A DNA stretch of 64,000 nt from Streptomyces cellulosae (GCF_000721105.1 NZ_JOEV01000045.1:14194-78193), one strand, 5' to 3'; shown: positions 44,196 through 53,650, counted from the stretch's first letter. Notes: generated by a model from the letters alone, not told the origin. Translations and numbers: made by a program.

Positions 44196-45467
44196 ATGGC
44201 AACTCACCAGGACACCGCCGCCGCCGAGGGGGCGGGCCTCAAGGACGTCGTCGTTGACACCCTGAGCGCCGCGGGCACCGCGATCCGACAGCTCGCCTCC
44301 GGACTCAGTACGGCCCTGCTCGCGCCGCTGGTACTGCTGTGGGCGGCCGTCACCGCCGTGACGAGCCCGGTCGGGGTGGGGCTGCTCATGGCGCCCGCCG
44401 TGCTGCGCGCCCTGCACGCCCTGGCGGGGAAGGAACGTGCCCGGCTCGGCCGTTGGGGCCCGGAGGTCGTCTCCCCGGACCCCCCGCCGACCCGGCTGCG
44501 GCTCGCCCTCGTCGACCCCGCCACCCGACGGGAACTGCGCTGGCTAGTCCGGCACGCGACCCTCGGGCTGCTCCTGGGGCTGCTCGGTGCCCTGCTGCCG
44601 CTCCTCGCCGTTCGTGACACCACGTTCCCGCTGTACTGGCAGCTCGCCCCCAAGGACGCGACCGCCACGTCACTGGGCTTCGGCAGCGCGCACTCCTGGC
44701 CCGACGCCCTGGCCGTGTCCCTGCTGGGCCTGGGCTGGATCATCATCATCCTCGGGCTGGGCCCCGGTATGGCCCGGCTCCAGATGCGGCCCGGACGGCA
44801 GCTCCTCGCGGCCGGTCCGGACGTCGATCTCTCCCTGCGGGTCGCGGAGCTGACGGCCACGCGGGCCGCCGCTCTGGACGCCCACGCGGTCGAACTGCGC
44901 CGCATCGAGCGGTCGTTGCACGACGGCACGCAGAACCGGATCGTCAGTGTCACCGTCCTGCTCGGCGCGGCCCGCCGTATGGTCGCCCGCGACCCGGCCG
45001 GCGCCGACGAACTCCTCGAACGCGCCCAGTCCGCCGCCGAACAGGCCCTCGCCGAGTTGCGCGCCGTCTCCCGGAGCATCCTGCCGCCGGTCCTGGACGA
45101 CCGCGGGCTGGCCGGCGCGCTCTTGGGGCTGGCGGCTCAGAGCGCGGTGCCCTGCACGATCGACGTCGACGTACCCGAACGCTGCGCCGCCGCCGTGGAG
45201 GCGACCGCCTACTTCGTCGTCGCCGAGGCGCTGACCAACATCGCCAAGCACAGCGGGGCCCACAACGCCGCCGTCACGGCCCGCGGCCGGGGCGGCCGGC
45301 TGCGGCTGCGCGTCGAGGACGACGGCCGGGGCGGCGCCGACGAGGACGGCGGCTCCGGCCTCACCGGCATCCGCCGCCGGATCGCGGCGCTCGACGGTAA
45401 TCTCACCCTGGCCAGCCCGCCCGGCGGCCCGACAACCCTCGAGGTGGACCTCCCCTGTGGATCGTGA
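44196..45467 (+). CDS. Sensor histidine kinase (NarL-system type)
   Basis: A 423-residue HPK7-type histidine kinase. The N-terminal half has a sensor domain with hydrophobic segments (LSTALLAPLVLLWAAVTAV, HATLGLLLGLLGALLPLLAV, ALAVSLLGLGWIIIILGLG). The dimerisation/phosphoacceptor motif is RRIERSLHDGTQNRIVS (His at ~242). The HATPase domain has YFVVAEALTNIAKHSG, VEDDGRGGADEDGGSGLTGI and VDLPCG. It phosphorylates the response regulator downstream and is divergent to the ABC transporter operon. The start ATG 44196 is preceded by GAGGGAGGGTGGG. Confidence 0.93.
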   Translation: MATHQDTAAAEGAGLKDVVVDTLSAAGTAIRQLASGLSTALLAPLVLLWAAVTAVTSPVGVGLLMAPAVLRALHALAGKERARLGRWGPEVVSPDPPPTRLRLALVDPATRRELRWLVRHATLGLLLGLLGALLPLLAVRDTTFPLYWQLAPKDATATSLGFGSAHSWPDALAVSLLGLGWIIIILGLGPGMARLQMRPGRQLLAAGPDVDLSLRVAELTATRAAALDAHAVELRRIERSLHDGTQNRIVSVTVLLGAARRMVARDPAGADELLERAQSAAEQALAELRAVSRSILPPVLDDRGLAGALLGLAAQSAVPCTIDVDVPERCAAAVEATAYFVVAEALTNIAKHSGAHNAAVTARGRGGRLRLRVEDDGRGGADEDGGSGLTGIRRRIAALDGNLTLASPPGGPTTLEVDLPCGS

Positions 45468-45625
45468 CCAGCGGATGAACGGCGACCAGCGGACGGTCCG
45501 CGCCCCTGAGACGGCCGGTGACCAGCGGACGGGCCCCGCCCCGAGGACGAACGGTGACCAGCGGACGAACCCCACCACGGGGACGGAAGGTGACCAGCGG
45601 ACGGGCCGCGCCCCTAGGACGGACG
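45464..45625 (+). repeat. 36-bp tandem repeat at the histidine kinase/response regulator junction
   Basis: Copies of a unit starting GTGACCAGCGGACG begin at 45482, 45518, 45554 and 45590 (the first with GCG), plus a half-length copy at 45464. The repeat spans the kinase stop to the response regulator start. The 36-base period equals 12 codons, so each unit keeps the regulator frame and brings its own GTG. See the findings. Confidence 0.8.
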
Positions 45626-46312
45626 GGCCGCGCCCCGAAAACCGACGGTGACCTGCGGATCGTCATAGCCGAGGACGACCCCCTGCTGCGCGAGGGCCTC
45701 GCCCTGCTGCTGCGCGCCGAGGGCCTCGACGTCGTGGCCACCGCCGGTACCCCGGACGGGGTGCTGGACGCCATCGACGCCCACGCACCGGACGTCGCCA
45801 TCCTCGACGTCCGGATGCCGCCGACGCACACCGACGAGGGGATCGTCGCGGCGGTGGAGGCGCGGCGCCGGCGACCCGACCTCGCCGTCCTGGTCCTGTC
45901 CGCCTACGTCGAGCAGAGCTTCGCCACCGAACTGCTCGGCGGCGGCGTGAGCGGCCTCGGCTACCTGCTGAAGGAACGCGTCGGACGGGTCGAGGAGTTC
46001 CTCGACGCCCTGCGCCGGGTGGCGGACGGCGGCACCGCCATCGACCCCGAGGTCGTGGCCCAGTTGTTCACCCGCTCCCGCCAGGACCCCCGCCTGGAAC
46101 GGCTCAGTCCCCGCGAACGGGACGTACTCGCCCTGATGGCGGAGGGGTTGGGCAACTCCGCCATCGCCGGCCGGCTCGTCGTCACCGAGGGCGCCGTCCA
46201 CAAGCACATCCGCAGCATCTTCGCCAAGCTCGACCTGTCCCCCGCCGACCAGGTGGACCGGCGGGTGGCCGCGGTCCTGCGGTACCTGGAGGACGTACGC
46301 CGCCTGGCGTGA
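45590..46312 (+). CDS. NarL/LuxR-type response regulator
   Basis: A regulator with a receiver domain (LRIVIAEDDPLLREGLALLL, VAILDVRMPP with the phosphoacceptor Asp, LVLSAYVEQ, GYLLKERV) and a LuxR HTH (LSPRERDVLALMAEGLGNSA, EGAVHKHIRSIFAKLDL). The start is unusual. The natural position would be the GTG at 45648 (GTGACC then CTGCGG...), but that GTG is one base out of frame. In-frame GTGs exist only in the repeat units (45590, 45554, 45518), giving 20-44 extra Arg/Pro/Thr-rich residues. GTG 45590 is chosen as the nearest. Its partner is the kinase upstream. Confidence 0.85.
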   Translation: MTSGRAAPLGRTGRAPKTDGDLRIVIAEDDPLLREGLALLLRAEGLDVVATAGTPDGVLDAIDAHAPDVAILDVRMPPTHTDEGIVAAVEARRRRPDLAVLVLSAYVEQSFATELLGGGVSGLGYLLKERVGRVEEFLDALRRVADGGTAIDPEVVAQLFTRSRQDPRLERLSPRERDVLALMAEGLGNSAIAGRLVVTEGAVHKHIRSIFAKLDLSPADQVDRRVAAVLRYLEDVRRLA

Positions 46313-46434
46313 GCCGCGAGGACGAGCGCGTGGCGGGGACGGCTGTACGTCGTACCGGCCGGCCGGCGTCCTGTTGGGCCCGGTGCGGTGGCGGCGGTGC
46401 TGCCTCCTCCTACGTGGGTGAGACCGGCCCGGCG

Positions 46435-48972
46435 TCAGCCGGACTCCCGGGCGTCAGCCGGGTTCCCCCCGTCCCCCGCCCCCTCGACGGCCTGTTCCGC
46501 CCAGATCGTCTTGCCCTTGGGGGTGGGGCGGGTACCCCAGCGTTCGGTGAGGTGGGCGACCAGGAGAAGGCCGCGGCCGCCTTCGTCGTAGGTGCGGGCG
46601 CGGCGCATGCGGGGGGCCGTGTCGCTGGCGTCGGAGACCTCGCAGATGAGGTTCCGGTCGTGGATGAGGCGCAGTTGGATGGGGGGCTCGGCGTGCCGGA
46701 TGGCGTTGGTGACCAGTTCGCTGACGATCAGTTCGGTGACGAAGGCGTTGTCGGTCAGGCCCCAGGTGGCGAGCTGGTCGACCGCGTTCTTGCGGGTCTC
46801 GGCGACGGCGGCGGGGTCGGGGGGAATGGTCCAGGTGGCCACCCGGTCCGTGTCGAGGGCCCGGGTGCGGGCGAGGAGCAGTGCCACGTCGTCCACGGGC
46901 CGTCCGGGCAGCGTGGACGCGAGCACCGCGTCGCACAGGTTCTCCAGGGAGGCGGCGGGCCGGGTGAGGGCCTGGCGCAGCCGGGCGATGCCGGCGTCGA
47001 TGTCGGTGTCGCGGGACTCGACCAGGCCGTCGGTGTAGAGGGCGAGCAGACTGCCCTCGTCAAGTTCCGTCTCGACCGACTCGAAGGGCAGTCCACCGAG
47101 CCCCAGTGGAGGGCCCGCGGGCAGGTCGAGCAGTTCCACGGTGCCGTCCGGGCTCACCACCATCGGCAGCGGATGACCGGCCCGGGCGACCACGCACAGG
47201 CGGGACACGGGGTCGTAGACGGCGTACAGACAGGTCGCGCCGACGTCTCCCCCGCTCTCCCCGTCCCGGGCGGGGGCGGCACCCTGGTCCGGTCCCTCCG
47301 CCTCGGCGGCCAGGCGGCCCACCAGGTCGTCGAGGTGGGTGAGCAGTTCGTCGGGCGGCAGGTCGATGTCGGCGAGGGTACGGACGGCGGTCCGCAGCCG
47401 TCCCATGGTCGCGGAGGCGTGGATGCCGTGGCCCACCACGTCACCGACGACCAGCGCCACCCTGGCCCCGGACAGCGGGATCACGTCGAACCAGTCGCCG
47501 CCCACCCCGGCCCGGGCACCGGCGGGCAGGTAGCGGGTGGCGACCTCCACCGCGGCCTGCTCGGGCAGCCGCTGCGGCAGCAGGCTGCGTTGCAGGGTGA
47601 CCGCGGTGCCGCGTTCGCGGGTGTAGCGGCGGGCGTTGTCGATGCAGACGGCCGCCCTGGACGCCAGCTCCTCGGCCAGTACCAGATCGTCCTCCTGGAA
47701 CCCGTCGGGGTGCCGGTGGCGCATGAAGACGGCGACTCCCAGGGTGGTGCCGCGGGCCGACAGGGGCACGGTCATCATCGAGTGGATGCCGAAAGCGCGG
47801 ATCCGGGCGGCCCGCGGCGGGTCCTGTGCCACCCACCGGGCCATCACGGGCTCGCTCACCTGGTACAGCGCGGCACGCCCCGCCCGCAGGCTCCGCACAT
47901 GCGGCGAGGTTCCGGGGTACTCGTCCACCTCGCCCGGGGCGATCACAGCCTCGGGGATGCCCGGCAGCACGGACTGGTGGGCGGCGCGCCGCAGGGCCAG
48001 GGGAGCGCCCTGCGTCCGCGCTTCCGGGTACTGCTCCCCCGCCGCCACCACGGGACCGGCGCTCTCCTCGTCCAGCGAGGTCAGCAGGTCGACGCTGATG
48101 AAGTCGGCGAGTTCCGGGACCGCGACGTCCGCGAGCTCCTGCGCGGTCCGGGTGACGTCGAGTGTGCTGCCGATCCGCCGGCCGGACTCGGCGATCAGCT
48201 GGAGGCGTTTGCGGGCCCAGTGCTGTTCGGTGATGTCGTGCGCGGACAGACAGACACCGCGGGTGCGGCCGGCCCCGTCCCGCAGCGGGGACACCACGAC
48301 CGACCAGGCGTGCTCACGGGTCTCCCCGGGGGTCCGCAGGTAGTTCTCGCGATACTGCCTCTCACCGCTCTCCAGCACCCGCAGCATGTCCTGCTCGGCC
48401 AGCTCGCCCGCCTCGTTGCCCACGATCTCCGGCACCCGCAGTCCGCGCATCTCCCCCTCGGTGAGGGCCACCGACCGCTCCATGTCCGTGTTGGCCCGCC
48501 GCAGCCGGAGCGTGGTGTCGTACAGGGCGAGCGCACAGCACGGCGACTGCGTGAAACCCCACCTCACGAGGTCGTCGTCGAACGCCCGGTATTCCTGCCC
48601 GTCCAGCGGAGACAACACCAGCCACGCACCGCCACCCTCACCTCTGCCGTCCGGCGCCGGGTGGTGGTGTGCCAGCACGCGGGCGTCCACCCGGTGCCCG
48701 TCCCGGTGCCTGAGAGCGAGCGTTCCGTGCCATCTCGGCAGCCGGGCGAAGGGCGGGAGCTCCGCCGTCGCGGGGTCCTCGGCAAGCAGTACGGTGGCCC
48801 GGCGGCCCAGGATCTGCGCGGCCGTGTACCCGAGCAGCCGTTGGGCACCGTCACTCCAGGCGGTCACCCGGCCGCGCTCGTCGACAGTGGCCCGCGCGGT
48901 GAGCGCCTCCTGGACGACGTCCTCGACGGCACTCACTGCCTGGCCGCCGGCCCCGCCGCCGCGTCGCTCCAT
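46435..48972 (-). CDS. PAS-GAF-SpoIIE phosphatase with anti-sigma ATPase domain
   Basis: An 845-residue multi-domain signalling protein. Two PAS domains (~20-120, ~135-255; VDERGRVTAWSDGAQRLLGY, SVVVSPLRDGAGRTRGVCLS), a GAF domain (~270-450), a PP2C-type SpoIIE phosphatase (~465-690; AGVGGDWFDVIPLSGARVAL, VGDVVGHGIHAS, ALYTDGLVESRD) and a C-terminal RsbW-like HATPase (~705-835; TDNAFVTELIVSELVTNAIRH, RGLLLVAHLTERWG). Such proteins sense small signals, dephosphorylate an anti-anti-sigma factor and/or bind it via the kinase-like domain, controlling alternative sigma factors. No sigma or STAS gene lies nearby, so its target is elsewhere. Confidence 0.93.
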   Translation of the reverse strand: MERRGGGAGGQAVSAVEDVVQEALTARATVDERGRVTAWSDGAQRLLGYTAAQILGRRATVLLAEDPATAELPPFARLPRWHGTLALRHRDGHRVDARVLAHHHPAPDGRGEGGGAWLVLSPLDGQEYRAFDDDLVRWGFTQSPCCALALYDTTLRLRRANTDMERSVALTEGEMRGLRVPEIVGNEAGELAEQDMLRVLESGERQYRENYLRTPGETREHAWSVVVSPLRDGAGRTRGVCLSAHDITEQHWARKRLQLIAESGRRIGSTLDVTRTAQELADVAVPELADFISVDLLTSLDEESAGPVVAAGEQYPEARTQGAPLALRRAAHQSVLPGIPEAVIAPGEVDEYPGTSPHVRSLRAGRAALYQVSEPVMARWVAQDPPRAARIRAFGIHSMMTVPLSARGTTLGVAVFMRHRHPDGFQEDDLVLAEELASRAAVCIDNARRYTRERGTAVTLQRSLLPQRLPEQAAVEVATRYLPAGARAGVGGDWFDVIPLSGARVALVVGDVVGHGIHASATMGRLRTAVRTLADIDLPPDELLTHLDDLVGRLAAEAEGPDQGAAPARDGESGGDVGATCLYAVYDPVSRLCVVARAGHPLPMVVSPDGTVELLDLPAGPPLGLGGLPFESVETELDEGSLLALYTDGLVESRDTDIDAGIARLRQALTRPAASLENLCDAVLASTLPGRPVDDVALLLARTRALDTDRVATWTIPPDPAAVAETRKNAVDQLATWGLTDNAFVTELIVSELVTNAIRHAEPPIQLRLIHDRNLICEVSDASDTAPRMRRARTYDEGGRGLLLVAHLTERWGTRPTPKGKTIWAEQAVEGAGDGGNPADARESG

Positions 48973-49106
48973 GGTCGTTCATCTCGCTCTCGCCGCGTAC
49001 TCTCCCGCGTCCACTTCGCATGCCATTGACATTCATCCTATTTTTTCCAGTATTCCGCAGGAAACAGCGATCATGTACCGAATACCAGGAAAAGCCGAGT
49101 TCCGGG

Positions 49107-49544
49107 TCACACGGAACGAGAGAGCTGTTCGCGCACCCACGCGTGATCGGGATTGACGTGCGGCCGCCCCGCCACGAAGACGGTCGGCACGGTCTCGTTG
49201 CCGCCGTTGACCGCCCGCACCGCCGCGGCGCCGGCCGGGTCACGCCAGATGTCGACCCAGTGGGCCCGGCGAGCGCCCCGGCCCAGCCGGATGCGCAGTC
49301 GCAGGCAGTACGTGCAGCCCGCCCGCCAGAACACCACCGGCCGGCCGTCGACCGCGCTGCGGCGCTGCGCCTCCACCGCACCGATCGACCTCGGGAACAT
49401 CAGCGGCGAGTTCACGCCGGCGAGCAGCAGGAACACCACCAGGAGCACTCCGGCTTGGCCGGGGCTCCCCTCGAGGACCAGCCCCGTCGCAACGACCGAG
49501 CCGCTGAGCACGAACAGCGTCGGCAGGATCCAGGCGCGCATCAT
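49107..49544 (-). CDS. Membrane-anchored glutaredoxin/mycoredoxin-like protein
   Basis: A 145-residue protein with two N-terminal transmembrane segments (ILPTLFVLSGSVVATGLVL and VLLVVFLLLAGVNSPLMF) and a C-terminal glutaredoxin fold. The active site is VVFWRAGCTYCLRLRIRL (CxxC). WRDPAGAAAVRAVNGGNETV and PTVFVAGRPHVNP match the cis-Pro (TVPT) and tail region. Actinobacterial mycoredoxins reduce mixed disulphides with mycothiol; the membrane anchor would place the redox domain at the cytoplasmic face. The start is ATG 49544 (double ATG); no ribosome site is obvious, so a leaderless transcript is possible. Confidence 0.87.
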   Translation of the reverse strand: MMRAWILPTLFVLSGSVVATGLVLEGSPGQAGVLLVVFLLLAGVNSPLMFPRSIGAVEAQRRSAVDGRPVVFWRAGCTYCLRLRIRLGRGARRAHWVDIWRDPAGAAAVRAVNGGNETVPTVFVAGRPHVNPDHAWVREQLSRSV

Positions 49545-49674
49545 GACGACGCAGGTTACCGCCGAGTCGCATCGGCACGGGCCCGGCGCGGGACACATGA
49601 CGCCCCCACCGTGACCCGCTCAGCCGGTTCAGGGCTGTCAGGACGGTGAGGGCGCAGGACGGCTGCCGTGCCGC

Positions 49675-50187
49675 TCAGCTGTACAGGGCCACCCGGGGGT
49701 GCAGCGTGCCCTGGGCGGACGGGTTCAGGACGGTGACCCGGTAGTGCTCGGTGAGGGTCTCGCCCGGCGACAGGGTGCGCTGCGTGGTCGTGAGGTCGGT
49801 GAACAGCGTGCCGGTCTGGGTGCCGAGCCGCACCTCCTCCCAGCAGCCGTCGGCGGTGCGGTGCTCGACCTCGACGTCGGACGGCGCCAGGACCGGGCCC
49901 GCGTCCGGGGACTCGAGAAGGAGCTGGGGGGCGACCGTGAGATCCGCCGACGAGGTGTTGCGGTAGGTCAGCGTGACCTTGTGCTTCCTGTTGTCGGACG
50001 GCAGGGAGCTCGTGGGGAGGTCCACGAAGTCGGTGAGGACCGGGGCCTCCCGCGCGGGACCGCTCGTGGACACCGCCGGGGCGGTGGGCCGGGTGGCCGC
50101 CGCGGCGGGTCCCGCCATGGCCAGGCCGGTCAGCGCTACGACCAGGGCCAGGAAAGCAACCCTGAGACGGCTGTTCTTGGACGACAC
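49675..50187 (-). CDS. Secreted protein of unknown function
   Basis: A 170-residue exported protein. The signal peptide is RLRVAFLALVVALTGLAMAG ending near PAAAA. The mature domain is a single beta-sandwich-like unit: HKVTLTYRNTSSADLTVAPQ, EVEHRTADGCWEEVRLG, TLSPGETLTEHYRVTVLNP. It resembles DUF11/CARDB-type or signal-peptide-bearing Streptomyces hypothetical proteins, but I cannot place it firmly. GTG 50187 follows AGGAAGAG. A single Cys is present in the mature part. It is divergent to the transglycosylase-like gene at 50515. Confidence 0.8.
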   Translation of the reverse strand: MSSKNSRLRVAFLALVVALTGLAMAGPAAAATRPTAPAVSTSGPAREAPVLTDFVDLPTSSLPSDNRKHKVTLTYRNTSSADLTVAPQLLLESPDAGPVLAPSDVEVEHRTADGCWEEVRLGTQTGTLFTDLTTTQRTLSPGETLTEHYRVTVLNPSAQGTLHPRVALYS

Positions 50188-50514
50188 GTTCGCTCTTCCT
50201 TCGGGTTCGCTCGTGGGGGGGTGAGAGACGGAGGGGGCGTGACACACACGCGGACCGGACGGCCGTCGGTGCCCGTCGGGTCGGCCGAATGACCGAGGCG
50301 GACGGCCCCTGTTGACGGCCCGACGGCTGATCGGCCGAAGCGTGCGACAGGCGGACGACGCCCCTGCTACCACCGTTTCAGAGTTCCATCGCACTGCTCG
50401 TGGATATTTCGTGGATACCCCACGGTAGACCGTCTGGTGATCGCTTTTCAGCCATACCGGACTGCTAACTTCCGCTTCACCGGCCGGGGGAACCATCGAA
50501 GCCGGTACCAGAAC
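50188..50514. other. Divergent promoter region with a direct repeat
   Basis: This 327-base spacer lies between the secreted protein gene (minus) and the transglycosylase-like gene (plus). CGTGGATA occurs twice at 50399-50406 and 50410-50417, an 11-base period typical of response-regulator binding sites. No gene is seen. Confidence 0.45.
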
Positions 50515-53500
50515 ATGACAAGTGAATCTGGACGGAATGCCTTGCGCACTTCTCGTAAAGACCGACCGGGAAGGCACCGCTGGCGGGTGCCCAAGAGCCG
50601 ACGCGGCCGTGCCGCCGGAGCCGGCACGATAGCCGTGCTGGCGCTGGCCCTCGTCGCACCACTGGCGTCGGCCGCACTGACCGACCCCTCCGACCCGCCC
50701 TCCACGGCACTGCCGGACCGGGTCACCGACACTTCCCGACTGCCGTCCGGCTGGCGGCAGTCCGACGACCGCATCGTCACGTACGACGGCGACGGCACCG
50801 GACTGCACGTCCTGGTCGCCGACGCCGCGCACGCCTACGCCTGGCACACCGCGGCCACCCTGTCGGAGCCGGGGATCGACACCGACCAGTGGATCGGGCA
50901 GAGCTGTGTGACCGCGTCGGGCGACCGGGCCGTCGTGGTCTACGCGCCCCGGCAGGCCGTCAACGACCAACGGGGTTTCCAGCAGGGCGGCTTCGCGGCC
51001 GTGGTCGATCTGGTGCACGGCACGGTGACCAAACTGCCCGAGCTGGTCTCCCTCGCGTACTTCAACCCCGGCTGTGGTGACGGCGAACAGGCCGTGCTGT
51101 CCCGGCCGCAGGGCGACGGCACGCGCCTGATGACCGTGGACACACGGCAGGGAAAGGTGACCCGGCAGCAGACCGTTCCGGGGCAGTTGACCTCCGCCGT
51201 GCCCCTCGGGACCGGTATCGCGGCGGCCACCGGACAGTCGGTGGTCTCGGTGGACCGCCGGGGAGACGTCCACACCCTGGCCCGTACCGCCGAGACGCCG
51301 TTCCGGCTGGTACCGGACGCGCATGGCGGGCTCGCCTACCAGGTGCCGGACGCCGGGAAGAACGTACAGGTGCGCCGGGTCGCGCAGGACGGCTCCGACC
51401 GGCTGCTCGGTTCCGGTGCCCTCGGCTCGCTCGCGGTGCGCGGCACCGGCGGCCGGGTCTTCGTCACCGGCAAGGACGCCCGGCAGGACATCGCGGACTC
51501 CGCCCTGCCGAAGAGCTGGAAGCTCCTCGACGTACCGGCCTCGGCCGAGGTCTCCACCACCGGCGCCCTCGCCCTGACCGGTGTCGGCACCGGTGACGAG
51601 GCGGCCGGCCGCAGGACCGTCAACGTGGTTCCCGCTCCCGGGACCGCCCCCGACACCTCGCAGCCCGTCGGCATCGCCGCCGTGGCCCCGGGAACCGGCG
51701 CCACCTTCGACTTCCGGGTGAAGCCCGAAGCACCCGACGCGGGGAAGGCCGCGCGGGGCGCCGAGCAGTCCCCCGCCCTGGCCGGGGCCGGAACCGCGGG
51801 CGCTCACGACCAGTCCACCGGGATGGAGCTGGACAGCGTCGGCGACGACCCGGCGCACACCACCACCGACCCCGACCGTGCCTGTGCCGTCTCCCGCAAC
51901 GACCCCGCACTCCAGGCGCTCCAGCCCTCACCGGCCCAGGTCGAGTGGGCGACGGACCTCGCCGTCCAGGGCAAGCTCGACGTCCGCCGCCGGGCCGGAT
52001 GGAACGGCACCGACCTCGCCTCGTACACCCCGCAGGGGCTGTTCCCGCCCGTCGCGCTCAAGGGCGGCGGCCGGGTGCCCGCGCAGATCATGCTCGGGGT
52101 GCTGTCGCAGGAGAGCAATCTGATCCAGGCCAGCTCCCGGGCGAAGGCCGGGGAGAGCGGCAACTTCATCCAGGGCGGCTACTACGGCAACGCCGGCAGC
52201 GTCCACACCGTCAACTGGTCCGCCGCCGACTGCGGTTACGGCGTCGGCCAGGTGACCAGCGGAATGGCCCGCTCGGACACCACCTACACCGCCGAGCAGC
52301 AGCAGGCGATCACCGTGGACTACGCGGCCAACATCGCGGCCAGTGCGCAGATCCTCCAGGACAAGTGGAACCAGCTGTACGGGCACGGCATCCTGGCCAA
52401 CGGCGGCGACGCCCGGTACCTGGAGAACTGGTGGTTCGCCCTGTGGGCGTACAACAGCGGCTTCAACGAGCCGGCCGCCTCCGACACCGCCGCCCCCTGG
52501 GGACTGGGCTGGTTCAACAACCCGGCCAACGGGCTCTACCCGGCCGACCGGAAGATGTTCCTGTCGTCCGGCCCGGACGACGCCCGCAACCCCAACCTGT
52601 GGACGTACCCGGAGCGGGTCCTGGGCTGGGCGGCGTACTCCCAGCAGAAGACCGACCCGGCGACCGGCGCGTCCAAGCCGGCGTTCGCGGTGGGCAGTTG
52701 GCCCACCGGCAAGGCTCCTGACGCCCAGCCGCCGCACGACGCCTTCTGCTCGCCCACGCAGAACGCGTGCGACACCTCCAAGCCCCGCAAGGCCGAGGGG
52801 TCGAGCCAGCCCGAAGGGCCCTGCCAGCGGGACGACTTCAAGTGCTGGTGGCACCAGTCGTCCACCTGGACGGACTGCGCCGCCACCTGCGGCACCGAGG
52901 TGCTCACCTACGGGGTGAACGACCCCGAGCCGGCCGTCACCGCGTCGCACCCGGCGGCCTGCGCCTCCAGCCTGCCCCCGGACTCGCTGATCGTGGACGA
53001 CGTACCGAACCATGTGAGGTTCCGGGTGGGCGGCGCCAGTCCGTGCGCCGGCGAGAAGAACTGGACCAGCCGGGGCACGCTGACGTTCACCTTCGGCTCG
53101 GCGCAGCAGAACGGCGCCACCGTCTACCCGTCGAAGATCGACTTCCATCAGCTGGGCGCGGGCTTCGGCGGCCACTTCTGGTTCACCCACACCCGGGCGC
53201 CGAGTTTCACCGACTCGGTCGTCACCGGCACCTGGACGCCGGACCGGTCGATCAGGGGCTGGGCGCGGGTCATGGTCCACCTGCCCGACCACGAGGCGAA
53301 CACCGCGCAGGCGGCCTACCGCATCGACCTCGGTGACGGCACCGTCGTGGGCAGGACGATCTCCCAGGACACCGGCGGCAAGAGCACCTGGGTCTCCCTG
53401 GGGTCCTACGAGTTCCGCGGCACCCCGAGCGTCTCGCTGAGCTCGGACACCGCGGACGGCACCGGCGATGCCTCGATCGCCTGGGACGCCCTGGCCTTCG

Positions 53501-53625
53501 AGCCCCAGTCCGGCAAACCCTCGGACGCGGTCACCGCGTCACCGTCCCCGTCCCCGTCCCCCTCTCCGTCCCCGTCCCCGTCTCCGGATCCGGCTTCGGC
53601 TTCGGCTTCGGCTTCGGCGGGGTGA
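50515..53625 (+). CDS. Secreted lysozyme-fold and golvesin-domain protein
   Basis: About 1036 residues. The basic N-terminus and hydrophobic stretch (AGTIAVLALALVAPLASAAL) direct export. The N-terminal ~400 residues resemble a beta-propeller. A lytic-transglycosylase/lysozyme-like domain follows, with the catalytic Glu at ~533 in LGVLSQESN and CGYGVGQVTSGM. After a Cys-rich linker comes a golvesin C-terminal-like domain (GGHFWFTHTR, GWARVMVHLPDH, YRIDLGDGTVVG, TWVSLGSYEF). The C-terminus is a Ser/Pro repeat tail. It probably remodels or binds cell wall. The start is uncertain: GTG 50437 or ATG 50515. Confidence 0.85.
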   Translation: MTSESGRNALRTSRKDRPGRHRWRVPKSRRGRAAGAGTIAVLALALVAPLASAALTDPSDPPSTALPDRVTDTSRLPSGWRQSDDRIVTYDGDGTGLHVLVADAAHAYAWHTAATLSEPGIDTDQWIGQSCVTASGDRAVVVYAPRQAVNDQRGFQQGGFAAVVDLVHGTVTKLPELVSLAYFNPGCGDGEQAVLSRPQGDGTRLMTVDTRQGKVTRQQTVPGQLTSAVPLGTGIAAATGQSVVSVDRRGDVHTLARTAETPFRLVPDAHGGLAYQVPDAGKNVQVRRVAQDGSDRLLGSGALGSLAVRGTGGRVFVTGKDARQDIADSALPKSWKLLDVPASAEVSTTGALALTGVGTGDEAAGRRTVNVVPAPGTAPDTSQPVGIAAVAPGTGATFDFRVKPEAPDAGKAARGAEQSPALAGAGTAGAHDQSTGMELDSVGDDPAHTTTDPDRACAVSRNDPALQALQPSPAQVEWATDLAVQGKLDVRRRAGWNGTDLASYTPQGLFPPVALKGGGRVPAQIMLGVLSQESNLIQASSRAKAGESGNFIQGGYYGNAGSVHTVNWSAADCGYGVGQVTSGMARSDTTYTAEQQQAITVDYAANIAASAQILQDKWNQLYGHGILANGGDARYLENWWFALWAYNSGFNEPAASDTAAPWGLGWFNNPANGLYPADRKMFLSSGPDDARNPNLWTYPERVLGWAAYSQQKTDPATGASKPAFAVGSWPTGKAPDAQPPHDAFCSPTQNACDTSKPRKAEGSSQPEGPCQRDDFKCWWHQSSTWTDCAATCGTEVLTYGVNDPEPAVTASHPAACASSLPPDSLIVDDVPNHVRFRVGGASPCAGEKNWTSRGTLTFTFGSAQQNGATVYPSKIDFHQLGAGFGGHFWFTHTRAPSFTDSVVTGTWTPDRSIRGWARVMVHLPDHEANTAQAAYRIDLGDGTVVGRTISQDTGGKSTWVSLGSYEFRGTPSVSLSSDTADGTGDASIAWDALAFEPQSGKPSDAVTASPSPSPSPSPSPSPSPDPASASASASAG

Positions 53626-53650
53626 GCGGGCCGGGGGACTCCTGAGCCGC

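Noticed and set aside
45648..45660. GTG at 45648 as the response regulator start
   Set aside because: That frame meets a TAG within a few codons; it is one base out of the regulator frame.
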